A stretch of DNA of 64,000 nt from an uncultured Tateyamaria sp. Lineage in GTDB: Bacteria > Pseudomonadota > Alphaproteobacteria > Rhodobacterales > Rhodobacteraceae. The stretch is taken from NCBI RefSeq assembly GCF_947503045.1, contig NZ_CANNCF010000002.1, positions 713,501 to 777,500 of the forward strand, read 5' to 3'. The stretch's first letter is position 1, and the number at the start of each line of letters is the position of its first letter. The position numbers and the translations under genes are program-made. Positions 7,609 through 15,451 of this stretch are shown here, one piece after another. Under the pieces are notes generated by a model. It had not been told where the DNA came from. It saw only the letters and a program-made list of their open reading frames with translations, and ran no database searches.

Positions 7609-9143
7609 TGACAATGGGGGCCGCGCGTCGCTTTGACGTTCTGTTGACCGCGAAGGAGGCCTATCCGGCCCTTGAGGGCGAGTTCATGTCCGCCAAACAT
7701 GACATCATTGCCGGGTTCCGCGTTTTTGACCCATGGACCACCCTGCGCTCGGATCAGGCCCGCCAGATCGGCGAGACATGGTTTGACCTGATCATCGCAA
7801 CCCTCAATCGCGGTGTGCAGATCGAAATGATCCTGAGCGATTTCGACCCCGTGGTGCGCCCCTCGATGCATACCTACGCGTGGGAATGTCTGCGCGGCCT
7901 CATCGCCGCAGGCGAGGCCTCGAACCACCCCGAGCGGTTGCGCGTGCGCACCTCGATGCATCCCGCACGTGTCGGCATCCTGCCCCGCCTCGCCCTTTGG
8001 GCGCGCTCGACCAGGGAAATCCGGAACAACCTGATCGCGGTGAACCAGCTCTCGCCTTTGGACAAACAGGACTACCTCGACCGCGCGCCCGGTCTGAAAC
8101 CCATGGTGAAATGGCGCGGCCAGGACCTGATCCCCCGCCTGCGACCGCCCGCGCTTATACCGGTGACGCACCACCAGAAACTGGCGGTCTTTGATGGCGA
8201 AACGCTCTATGCAGGCGGGCTCGATCTGAATGACCGCCGATATGATACGCCCGATCACAACCGGGCGGCCAAGGACACGTGGCACGACACGCAAGTGCTC
8301 GTGGATGGCCCGATCGCCCGCGAGGCGGCCACACATCTGCGCAGTTTCGAAGCGGTCACATATGGCACGCGCCCGCAACCCATGCGCCACCTGCTCAGAA
8401 CGATCTCGGCCCGGCGCAAGCTGCCGTGGCTGCCCCTGTCGCCCAAGGCGTCGGTCAACGAACTGGCGACAGAACACGCCGTACAAATCGCCCAGTCCGA
8501 GCGGCTGATCTATCTGGAGAGCCAGTTCTTCCGGGACAAGACCTTGGCACGCCAACTGGCCAGACGCGCGCGTGAAAACCCCGACCTGACCCTGATCCTC
8601 ATTCTGCCCGCAGCACCCGAAGAGATCGCGTTCGACCAATCCCCCGGCCCCGATGCGGCCTTTGGCGAACACCTGCAGGTCGCGTCCATCGAGATTATCC
8701 AAAAGGCATTTGGCCCGCGCCTGTTCATCGGCGCCCCCGCCCAGCCCCGCGCGGCAGAACCCGATGGCCGGGCCACGCATTTCGACGCCCCCATCGTGTA
8801 TCTGCATGCCAAAGTGTCGATCTTCGATGACCGATCAGCCATCGTCTCTTCGGCAAACCTGAACGGGCGCAGTCTGTCATGGGACACCGAAGTCGGAGTC
8901 CAGACGGATACTCAAGCCGAGGTGGACCACCTGAAAACCCGCTGTTTCACCCACTGGCTGGGCACGGATGCGAGGCCGGAGTTTTTTGAAGCTGACACCG
9001 CCTGTGCCGCATGGTCCAACCGGGCGCGCCAGAACGCCAGCCTGCCGCCCGAACAGCGCACAGGATTCCTGCTGCCCTACCTGACCAGCCCCGCGCGCAA
9101 TATGGGTTACAACCTGCCTGGCGTGCCCGACGAAATGGCCTGA
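7608..9143 (+). CDS. Phospholipase D-family protein (cardiolipin synthase-like)
   Basis: 511 residues with two HKD motifs: HQKLAVFD near residue 188, followed by GGLDLN, and HAKVSIFD near residue 399, followed by SSANLNGRS. The spacing and the YLESQFF segment fit the phospholipase D superfamily, which transfers or hydrolyses phosphatidyl groups. No N-terminal membrane helices are present, so it is not a classical ClsA synthase; a soluble or peripheral phosphodiesterase is possible. The ATG overlaps the last base of the kinase stop (TGATG), so it belongs to the nepR-ecfG-kinase transcript, suggesting membrane-lipid remodelling under stress. The last 37 bases overlap the convergent permease gene. 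Confidence 0.88.
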   Translation: MTMGAARRFDVLLTAKEAYPALEGEFMSAKHDIIAGFRVFDPWTTLRSDQARQIGETWFDLIIATLNRGVQIEMILSDFDPVVRPSMHTYAWECLRGLIAAGEASNHPERLRVRTSMHPARVGILPRLALWARSTREIRNNLIAVNQLSPLDKQDYLDRAPGLKPMVKWRGQDLIPRLRPPALIPVTHHQKLAVFDGETLYAGGLDLNDRRYDTPDHNRAAKDTWHDTQVLVDGPIAREAATHLRSFEAVTYGTRPQPMRHLLRTISARRKLPWLPLSPKASVNELATEHAVQIAQSERLIYLESQFFRDKTLARQLARRARENPDLTLILILPAAPEEIAFDQSPGPDAAFGEHLQVASIEIIQKAFGPRLFIGAPAQPRAAEPDGRATHFDAPIVYLHAKVSIFDDRSAIVSSANLNGRSLSWDTEVGVQTDTQAEVDHLKTRCFTHWLGTDARPEFFEADTACAAWSNRARQNASLPPEQRTGFLLPYLTSPARNMGYNLPGVPDEMA

Positions 9144-10207
9144 GCCTGCGCGGCTGCGAACACCGCCAGACCCCAGATCAGCAAGGGCAACGCGATGATC
9201 CCACCGATCGGCCCCCACAGCCACAGCCAGAACACCAGCGACAGGAACACAAGCAGCGGATTCACCGACAAGGTCCGCCCGACCAACGCGGGGGTGACGA
9301 ACTGCGCTTCGGTCGCGTTCATCATGAAATAAACAAGCGCGGGCATAAAGCTCGCCGGACCATCAAACACCACGATCCCAGTCACCAAGAGGGTGGCGAT
9401 CAGCGCGATGGGGCCAAGATACACCACATAGTTCAGTACAAAGGCCAGCACGCCCCAGAACACCGGCGTCGGCATTCCCAGCAGATACATCGCAATCGCC
9501 ACCAGACAGCCCAGACCAAAATTGATGCCGGTGATGGTCAGAACATAGCGGGCAACCTGCTCTCCGGCGTGGCGCAACTGCACCTCTCCGAAACAGTCGA
9601 AACGGGCGTCAAACCAGCGATAGATCCCGTCCCGCGTCAACAGGAAAAAATAAAGCGTACCGGTAAAGATCATGAATTGCGCGGCAAATTGCGGGGCAAG
9701 AAACAGCGCGTCCGTGACGGATGGCAGCGACACCTTTTCTTTTTCCTCACCGCTCGCGCTTGGCTCAATGGCGTCAGCCACATCCGCAGACATCTGTTCA
9801 AGGCCGCGCAACATGCCTTTCAGCTGGTCGATAGTGCCGCGCAACTCGTACCAGATGATCGGCGCGCGGTTGATGGCCTGGGTGACGTAAGGTTCGATCA
9901 GCAACAACAGGAACAGGATCGCAGACAGGGCCAGCAGCACGGACAACAGGGCCGAAACGGCAGGCGGCACGCGCCAGCGGTCCATGACATCCGACAGTGG
10001 CGTCAGCACGATGCCCATCATCAAGGCCGAGATCACCGGGGCGAAAATGTCCTTGGATTGCTTGAGCACCGCGAACACGCCGATGATCGCCAGCGCCGCA
10101 ATGCAGGCCGTCCCGACACGTATCCAGTCCGCCGATCCGCGCTCCGCGCCGAACACAGAACGGTTCTGCGCCGTCTCAACTGAAATATCCTGATCCATCT
10201 GTCCCAT
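9107..10207 (-). CDS. AI-2E/PerM-family transporter
   Basis: 366 residues with seven to eight predicted transmembrane helices: a pair near residues 28-62, one at 78-100, then helices from about 180 to the end. The C-terminal family pattern (VFWGVLAFVLNYVVYLGPIA; FLSLVFWLWLWGPIGGIIAL; PLLIWG) is clear. Members export AI-2, indole or ions; the substrate cannot be predicted. The ATG at 10207 has AAGGGG about 9 bases upstream. It runs convergent to the phospholipase D gene with a 37-base overlap of coding ends. Confidence 0.9.
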   Translation of the reverse strand: MGQMDQDISVETAQNRSVFGAERGSADWIRVGTACIAALAIIGVFAVLKQSKDIFAPVISALMMGIVLTPLSDVMDRWRVPPAVSALLSVLLALSAILFLLLLIEPYVTQAINRAPIIWYELRGTIDQLKGMLRGLEQMSADVADAIEPSASGEEKEKVSLPSVTDALFLAPQFAAQFMIFTGTLYFFLLTRDGIYRWFDARFDCFGEVQLRHAGEQVARYVLTITGINFGLGCLVAIAMYLLGMPTPVFWGVLAFVLNYVVYLGPIALIATLLVTGIVVFDGPASFMPALVYFMMNATEAQFVTPALVGRTLSVNPLLVFLSLVFWLWLWGPIGGIIALPLLIWGLAVFAAAQAQAISSGTPGRL

Positions 10208-10228
10208 GTTGGCCCGCCCCTTCTATGT

Positions 10229-10264
10229 GCAAGGGCGCCCGGACATGTGCCCGCGCGCCCTTGC
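10229..10264. terminator. Strong hairpin between PLDc_N gene and AI-2E permease gene
   Basis: GCAAGGGCGC (10229-10238) pairs perfectly with GCGCCCTTGC (10255-10264). It lies just after the PLDc_N gene and ahead of the AI-2E permease on the minus strand. No T-run follows, so termination is possible but not assured; it may stabilise the 3' end of the upstream message. Confidence 0.45.
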
Positions 10265-10280
10265 CAAACTGTCTAAATCT

Positions 10281-10469
10281 TTAGGCCAAACGCTTGTTGG
10301 CCCGTGGTCCCGTGATCAGCCAGATGATGAAACCAACCAACGGCAACACCAGCACGAGAAGGGTCCAGATGACCTTGGACCCGGTTGTCGCACCGGACCC
10401 GATGATCGAGACGATGGCCCACACGTTGAGGGCCAAAAGGATAAAACCGCCGATACCTGCATATTCCAT
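10281..10469 (-). CDS. PLDc_N (phospholipase D nuclease N-terminal) small membrane protein
   Basis: 62 residues with two transmembrane helices (IGGFILLALNVWAIVSIIGS and VIWTLLVLVLPLVGFIIWLI) ending in the TGPR motif. This is the stand-alone PLDc_N domain found at the N-terminus of cardiolipin synthases. Alone it has no catalytic HKD motif. A GGAAC-N16-GGTT motif 39 bases upstream suggests stress induction. With the HKD protein encoded nearby (7608-9143), which lacks such helices, it could in principle reconstitute a split membrane phospholipase; that is inference. Confidence 0.85.
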   Translation of the reverse strand: MEYAGIGGFILLALNVWAIVSIIGSGATTGSKVIWTLLVLVLPLVGFIIWLITGPRANKRLA

Positions 10470-10508
10470 GTCAGACTTCCTTTGATAATTTCGTTGTCTT
10501 GCCGAACC

Positions 10509-10533
10509 AACCCGCCAGCAGCCAAATGGTTCC
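10509..10533 (-). promoter_or_regulatory. EcfG-type promoter motif for the PLDc_N gene
   Basis: On the minus strand GGAAC (10533-10529), 16 bases, GGTT (10512-10509): one mismatch to the EcfG consensus -10, directed at the gene starting at 10469. Confidence 0.6.
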
Positions 10534-10544
10534 CCAGAACGTCG

Positions 10545-11351
10545 TTACGGGTCGGGCAATTCCGTCCGAACCTGCCCAAAGGCCAACAGTGCAAAGATCA
10601 GCGTGCCGCCCAGAACGTTGCCCACAAACACTGGCAGGAAAAAGCGAAACAGCGCATCAAACGGCGACAGCATCCCCTGGATCAGCAGGAACGCCATTTC
10701 GACCGATCCGGCCACGATATGGGTGAAATCACCTGCGGCAATCAGCCAGGTAAAGGTCAGGATCAGGAAAAACTCGAACCCGTCCGACTGGGGCAGCATC
10801 CAGACAATGGCGGCCACCAGAATGCCCGCCGGGATCGCGCGCTGAAAGGCTTCAAGCGGGGCAAAACCGGTCGCATGTTTGGACAGTTCGGTGATGGCCG
10901 GCAGCAGGTCGGCCGGAATGGCAGAGGTATAGGCAAAGGTGCCCGCGGCGATGAAAGCACCAACCACATTGGCCGCCAAAACGATAATCCACAAGGTGGC
11001 GGCGCGCTGGAACATTGCCGCCGACGGGTCTTGCATCACCGGCAGAACCGTGGTGATCGTGTTTTCGGTAAACAGCTGCATCCGCCCAAGGATCACGACC
11101 AGAAACCCAAGGCTGTAACCCAGGTTTTCCACCAGATAGGCCCACGCGGCATCAGGCAGATAGGTGCGGAACACGGCCTCGCCCAACACAGAGAGCGAGA
11201 TCATGATGCCCGCCGCAACCCCGGACCACATCAGGGAGCGGTTGGGCCGTTCCAGCTCTTCCTGACCATCCCGGCGGATGACCTCGAAAATGAGCTTTGG
11301 GGGCAATCCTTCGGCTTCCTGTAGGGCGGCTTCTTCGGTGATCTTGTTCAT
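10545..11351 (-). CDS. Formate/nitrite transporter family (FocA-like) channel
   Basis: 268 residues from ATG at 11351 (MNKITEEAALQ). After a 45-residue cytosolic N-terminus there are six predicted transmembrane helices (GVAAGIMISLSVLGEAVF; LGYSLGFLVVILGRMQLFTE; NTITTVLPVM; LAANVVGAFIAAGTFAY; AFQRAIPAGILVAAIVWM; FTHIVAGSVEMAFLLIQG). LFTENT and the later AGDFTHIVAGSVE are the recognisable FNT signatures. Family channels pass formate, nitrite or related monovalent anions. A full-consensus EcfG promoter 32 bases upstream places it in the stress regulon, unlike the classical fermentation-linked focA. Confidence 0.9.
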   Translation of the reverse strand: MNKITEEAALQEAEGLPPKLIFEVIRRDGQEELERPNRSLMWSGVAAGIMISLSVLGEAVFRTYLPDAAWAYLVENLGYSLGFLVVILGRMQLFTENTITTVLPVMQDPSAAMFQRAATLWIIVLAANVVGAFIAAGTFAYTSAIPADLLPAITELSKHATGFAPLEAFQRAIPAGILVAAIVWMLPQSDGFEFFLILTFTWLIAAGDFTHIVAGSVEMAFLLIQGMLSPFDALFRFFLPVFVGNVLGGTLIFALLAFGQVRTELPDP

Positions 11352-11383
11352 CTGTATCTGCCTTTGGGTGGTTGACGCGATAC

Positions 11384-11408
11384 AACGCGGCACCGGGCAG
11401 AACGTTCC
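11384..11408 (-). promoter_or_regulatory. EcfG-type promoter motif for the FNT channel gene
   Basis: On the minus strand GGAAC (11408-11404), exactly 16 bases, CGTT (11387-11384): a full match to the EcfG consensus, 32 bases from the start codon. Confidence 0.8.
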
Positions 11409-11467
11409 CCGAAGGCTGAAAATGCAATGTTTTTTTTGGCTCTAATCCGGCAGAGAACGACTGAAAA

Positions 11468-11953
11468 CTAGAACGTGTCGACCACGCCGCGCGCTGTTTC
11501 TTCAACCGCTTCGAGGCGGGTCAGAACCTCGCCTTCCTCTCGCCATATCTGCATCGCGACCTGCCGAAACTCGGCGCCCAGCGCAAACAGCCCGCGCGCC
11601 AATGGACCAGCAGGAAAGCGCGAGGGCGTGCGATGCACCCCGCCCAACTCGATCTCGTCCCCGATCCGCTCCATCGTGACGCTGCCCTCGCCCACATTGG
11701 AAAAGGTCTCGAACTTGCCCCCGGCGGCCATGTCGATCAGCGCCCCGTGGCAAATGGCTGGAACGCCATAGATCAGGATGTCGCCCGTGTCCGTTTCAAA
11801 GTCACCATATCTGAAGCCCAACGCGCCGGTTTGATCCTCGGCGTCCTTAAACGCTTCGGGTGTCGCCTTGAAGGCCGCAGCAACGTCGGCCAAAGGCACA
11901 TGGGTTTTCGGCGGCAGGAAAAACGACAGGCTCAACTCTGGTTCGGACATCAT
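11468..11953 (-). CDS. Uncharacterised 161-aa protein, candidate immunity protein of the adjacent repeat protein
   Basis: I do not recognise a named family. The protein is soluble and acidic with mixed alpha/beta character (LSLSFFLPPKTHVPLADVAA; FRYGDFETDTGDILIYGVPA; TMERIGDEIELGGVHRTPSR) and ends in a long helix (REEGEVLTRLEAVEETARGV). It has no signal peptide and no membrane helix. It starts 12 bases after the stop of the 1160-residue gene, with GAGGGA 6-7 bases upstream of the ATG, so it is the last gene of a three-gene operon. The size, acidity and position directly downstream of a large protein with a possible toxin domain fit an immunity protein; this is inference from context only. Confidence 0.6.
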   Translation of the reverse strand: MMSEPELSLSFFLPPKTHVPLADVAAAFKATPEAFKDAEDQTGALGFRYGDFETDTGDILIYGVPAICHGALIDMAAGGKFETFSNVGEGSVTMERIGDEIELGGVHRTPSRFPAGPLARGLFALGAEFRQVAMQIWREEGEVLTRLEAVEETARGVVDTF

Positions 11954-11965
11954 GTTTTCCCTCGC

Positions 11966-14900
11966 TTATTGCAGCGCGTCCTGCAACGCCTGCATATCCT
12001 GATTGTTCACTTCCAACAATTCGGCGTGGGGACCCTTGGGATAGAACTGCGGGATCCGCACATTGCCGCCGCCACCACCCGCCCGATAGCGGATAAAGTG
12101 GTCCATGCCCGACGCGTCCGCCAGCCCTCCGCCACCACCGTAGTGGTTGTTGTAATCTTGCCCTCCCCAGAGCGCGACACCCTGATGCTGCAGGTCATAC
12201 CTGTCCTGCGGTGGGTTGCGTTTGTTGTTCGGGGGGCGCTGCGCAAAGGGGCGGAAGTTGTGTGCATTCGCGGTCGGAATATTGCCAATGACTTCACCTG
12301 CTTTGGCCTTGATCACGTTCTCGTCCGTCCCCCGCGGATAAAAGGTCGTAAAGCCGTAATTCGCACCACCATCCGCCAGCTCCTGCTTGCTGTGACTGCG
12401 ACTGTGGCGTTCGGCGACGTGATCGATCTTGAAGTCCTTGTTGTGCGGCGGGGCGCCGACAACCTGATAGGGCGGCGGCGTCACCGGCTGATGTTCGAAC
12501 GAGGCGACCGTTTGCAGCAGCTCATCACGCGAAAGATCAGGCCGCCCCGCTGCGACGTGCTGGCCCTGTCCGGCGCGCGTCAGCAGATCCTCCATACACC
12601 CGTGAAAGAGGTCGCTGGCATCGCCCCGGTGCTTGGGCGATTTGGTGATATTGCCAAAACCCTTGCCCGGCTGGTTGCCCGCCGCCGGGTCCAGCACCCA
12701 GGCCGGTGCGGTTTCCAGCGCGTTCATGAACACCGGCAGCTGTGCCATGTTGCCGTTAAAGGCCGTGTGGAACTGCTTGAGCGCCTCCGGGTTCTGTTTG
12801 CCATCGCCTGCGGGCGGTGCCGCGTTCTTGACCGCATGGCGCATCACGCTGCCCAACCGCCCCTCATGACCACCAGCGGTAAAGCCGCCATTGGTCAGCA
12901 GGTCCTGAAACTCGGCAGCCGTCCCGTGAGGTGCGGCAAACTGGGCCATCATACCCTTGAGGACATCGGGGTTCTTGGCGTGATTGCCCGGATCGTCAGG
13001 GTCGTCACAACACCCTTCCTTGTACATCAGCCCCAGAACCACGGGATGCTGTCCCAGATCGCCCGTGGTCATCAGCGCCTTCATCCGGGTGAAATCCGCA
13101 TCCCCCATGTTGGTCAGCAGATTGGCCGCCTCGTCGACGGACCCTTCACAGCCGGTGCCCAGCAAGGTGCCAAGGCACTTGGTGTCCGTGTTCGTGGCCA
13201 AGCCGCCCGCATCCACCGTGCCAAACCCACCATTGGCCAACATCTTTTTCAGCTTGTCATTGTTGGCCCCGCCACCCTCACCCAGCTTGGCGGTCAGGGC
13301 GGCGAGTTTGACCGGCTTTCCGCCATCACAGCCCAGACCCAGCACATGGCTCAGCACCTCGGGCTCGGCCCCCAGCCCGCCAGTTGTCAGGGTCGCATTC
13401 AAATTGCCACATGCGGTTGCATCCATTCCCGCGCACAGGTCGGCCAGTACATTTGTGCGCCGGACCGTCTCGTCCGCCGCAGGGGGATGGGGCACCGGCC
13501 CCGCACCGTTCTTGAGGATTTCGCCCAGACAGCGCGGGTTCACGCCTACGCCCCCGGCCAGGCCACCGGTGGTCAACATGCGCTCTAGGCCCTCGCGCTT
13601 GTCATCACTGTCAAAGGAGGCGATCAGCTTTTTCGCATCCGCGCCCTTGCCGCCACATCCAACCCCGATCAGATGGCCAAGGGCATCCGGCGCCTGACCC
13701 AAACCACCATCGGTCATCATCTTGTTCAACTCGTCGCAATCGGCACTTTTAAGGTTCGAACACAGATCGGCCAACCCCTTGGCCTGGAACGTGGCATCAT
13801 CATCCGGCGACAACGCAGGTTTGCCGCCTGCCCCATTCTTGAACAATGCCGCCAAACATTTGGGATCGACCTCGGCACTGCCTGCCAGACCGCCATTGGT
13901 CAGCATCGCCTCCAGCCCCTCGCGGGCAGCATCCGCGCGCATGGCCACACCCACAGCCTTCATCGATGCCGGGTCCGCCACGCCCACCTCGGCCACCAGA
14001 TGGCCAAACGCCTCGGGTGCCGCGCCCAGCCCGCCATCCTCCACCAACCCCTTAAGGTCGGCGCGGGCCTCGTCATTCGCTTCACCCTGGAATCCCGCGC
14101 AAAAGGTTGCGAACGCGGTCGCGTCGTTGCCGCAACCGGTTGTGACAAGGGCGGCAAAGGCCTTGGGGTTTGCACCCAGCCCGCTTTCAGCCGCCAGCGT
14201 CTTGAACCCCTCGGCATCACCGCCAACCGCAGTCTGGACGGCGATGGCCTGGGTCGGATCATTGGCCCCGCCCATCAACTCGGCGACAAATCCACCGCCA
14301 AGCGTGTCGACCAGCGCAAGCGCCTCGGTCCCCGTCAGACCGCCGGGGTTACTCAGCGCGATGAATTTCTCAAGACTGCCAAGCGCCGTGATGGCTTTGA
14401 CCGCCTCCGCCGGACCACCAAAACCGTTCAGGAAATCGCCAAGCTTGTCGGCCCCGATCCCGGCGGCCAGCGTCAGGATGTCCTCGGGTTTGAACGCCTT
14501 GGAGATCTTCTGAAACGCCGCGCGTCCCCCCAACGTGGCTTCAAAGGATTCAAAGGTGTCGATGTCCATTTTCAGGTTCGACAACAGCCCGTTCAACGCG
14601 TCTGCACCACCGTATTCGGTGATCTCGGTTGTCACCTCCAGCGCGACATCTTCCAACTCTTTCAGCAGCCTTTCGGCCTCGGTGATCTTCTCTTGAGTGG
14701 CGACACCCTCTGTCGCGTCTTCAAACGCGCTGCGCGCCGTTTCAAGGCGGGCCTTCTGATCCTTCAAAACCCCTTCTTCCGTGATCTCCTTCGCCTCCTG
14801 AATGATACGGTCGAAGGCTCCATCGAGGCGAAGGATTTCTTTTTCCATCTCGCCATGCAGGGGGGTCAGCCGACTGACAGCCTGCGAGGCCAATTTTACG

Positions 14901-15448
14901 GAATCAGCATGCAGGGGGAGGTCTTCCAATGCGGTTTCTGCATCGTCGAGATCTTTGGCATAGACCTCCAGCCCGTCCAGTTCATGCTCCGCCGCCAAGT
15001 CGGGCAGGGCCAGCGCCTCAAGTTGCAGGCGCAGTGTATCGGCGGCGTCATGGCGTTCTTCGACAGTTCGCGTGATCTCTTCCTGATCCACCTTCCAGTC
15101 GTAAAGCAATTCGCCCGGATAGCGGCCATAGACGACCGCCTCCTGAAGCTCGCGAAAGGACATGTTCATGATGATCCCGCGCATTTTGTCCAGCTGATTG
15201 CCCAATTCGTGCAGATCGTCGGGATGTGGCGGGGGGGCGATACCGGAAAAGTCGTTGGCCGTCGCATGCGGGCCCAGGACATCTTTGAACAGTTCATCGC
15301 GCAGATAATCCTCGCCTGCATCGTCATCTCCGATGCCGGGATCGACCGACGGGTCGGACCCGACCTTGCGGGCAACATCCTGCCCCCATTCGATCTGCAA
15401 CTTTGTCCAATTGGAGCGGTTGCCCTTGCCCTTGCGTTTGCCTGACAT
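11966..15448 (-). CDS. 1160-aa tandem-repeat protein with C-terminal H-x3-RH domain, candidate polymorphic toxin/effector
   Basis: No full-length family is recognised. Residues 1-110 are a polar basic-then-acidic leader (MSGKRKGKGNRSNW). Residues 120-275 are coiled-coil-like (EEITRTVEERHDAADTL; EKITEAERLLKELED). About residues 420-915 are helical repeats with a recurring (L/M)TxGGLGxxPxxLxxLxxxGC core. Residues 920-1000 are a proline-rich linker (VTPPPYQVVGAPPH). Residues 1003-1160 form a distinct domain with DHVAERHSRSHS (H1010, R1014, H1015), TTFYPRGTDENVI and Gly-rich loops. The H-x3-RH plus FYP-x-GT-x-E pattern recalls secreted RNase-type toxin domains, but I cannot assign a family. There is no Sec signal. 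The start is supported by GGGAGG 8 bases upstream. It lies between two small genes in one operon. Confidence 0.8.
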   Translation of the reverse strand: MSGKRKGKGNRSNWTKLQIEWGQDVARKVGSDPSVDPGIGDDDAGEDYLRDELFKDVLGPHATANDFSGIAPPPHPDDLHELGNQLDKMRGIIMNMSFRELQEAVVYGRYPGELLYDWKVDQEEITRTVEERHDAADTLRLQLEALALPDLAAEHELDGLEVYAKDLDDAETALEDLPLHADSVKLASQAVSRLTPLHGEMEKEILRLDGAFDRIIQEAKEITEEGVLKDQKARLETARSAFEDATEGVATQEKITEAERLLKELEDVALEVTTEITEYGGADALNGLLSNLKMDIDTFESFEATLGGRAAFQKISKAFKPEDILTLAAGIGADKLGDFLNGFGGPAEAVKAITALGSLEKFIALSNPGGLTGTEALALVDTLGGGFVAELMGGANDPTQAIAVQTAVGGDAEGFKTLAAESGLGANPKAFAALVTTGCGNDATAFATFCAGFQGEANDEARADLKGLVEDGGLGAAPEAFGHLVAEVGVADPASMKAVGVAMRADAAREGLEAMLTNGGLAGSAEVDPKCLAALFKNGAGGKPALSPDDDATFQAKGLADLCSNLKSADCDELNKMMTDGGLGQAPDALGHLIGVGCGGKGADAKKLIASFDSDDKREGLERMLTTGGLAGGVGVNPRCLGEILKNGAGPVPHPPAADETVRRTNVLADLCAGMDATACGNLNATLTTGGLGAEPEVLSHVLGLGCDGGKPVKLAALTAKLGEGGGANNDKLKKMLANGGFGTVDAGGLATNTDTKCLGTLLGTGCEGSVDEAANLLTNMGDADFTRMKALMTTGDLGQHPVVLGLMYKEGCCDDPDDPGNHAKNPDVLKGMMAQFAAPHGTAAEFQDLLTNGGFTAGGHEGRLGSVMRHAVKNAAPPAGDGKQNPEALKQFHTAFNGNMAQLPVFMNALETAPAWVLDPAAGNQPGKGFGNITKSPKHRGDASDLFHGCMEDLLTRAGQGQHVAAGRPDLSRDELLQTVASFEHQPVTPPPYQVVGAPPHNKDFKIDHVAERHSRSHSKQELADGGANYGFTTFYPRGTDENVIKAKAGEVIGNIPTANAHNFRPFAQRPPNNKRNPPQDRYDLQHQGVALWGGQDYNNHYGGGGGLADASGMDHFIRYRAGGGGGNVRIPQFYPKGPHAELLEVNNQDMQALQDALQ
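12704..14191 (-). repeat. Coding tandem repeats (109-residue dyads) in the 1160-aa protein
   Basis: The GG(L/F) core (GDL once) recurs with its Leu/Phe at residues 474, 521, 583, 630, 692, 742, 798 and 856. The spacing alternates 47/62 and gives an exact 109-residue super-period (474, 583, 692 and 521, 630), so a two-unit block was duplicated. Conserved cysteines recur (GCGG, GCDG, GCEG; KCLAAL, RCLGEI, KCLGTL; DLCSNL, DLCAGM). Confidence 0.85.
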
Positions 15449-15451
15449 GGC

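Noticed and set aside
7602-8807. 401-codon minus-strand open frame
   Set aside because: Opposite the phospholipase D gene, which has both HKD motifs in the plus frame.
10206-11324. 372-codon plus-strand open frame near the FNT gene
   Set aside because: Antisense to two membrane-protein genes that have their own promoters; the translation is highly charged and featureless.
11633-15445. Two long plus-strand open frames (651 and 590 codons) opposite the 1160-aa gene
   Set aside because: They are antisense shadows of a high-GC gene; their translations are rich in Arg/His/Gln with no domain pattern, while the minus frame has repeats, ribosome-binding sites and tight operon spacing.
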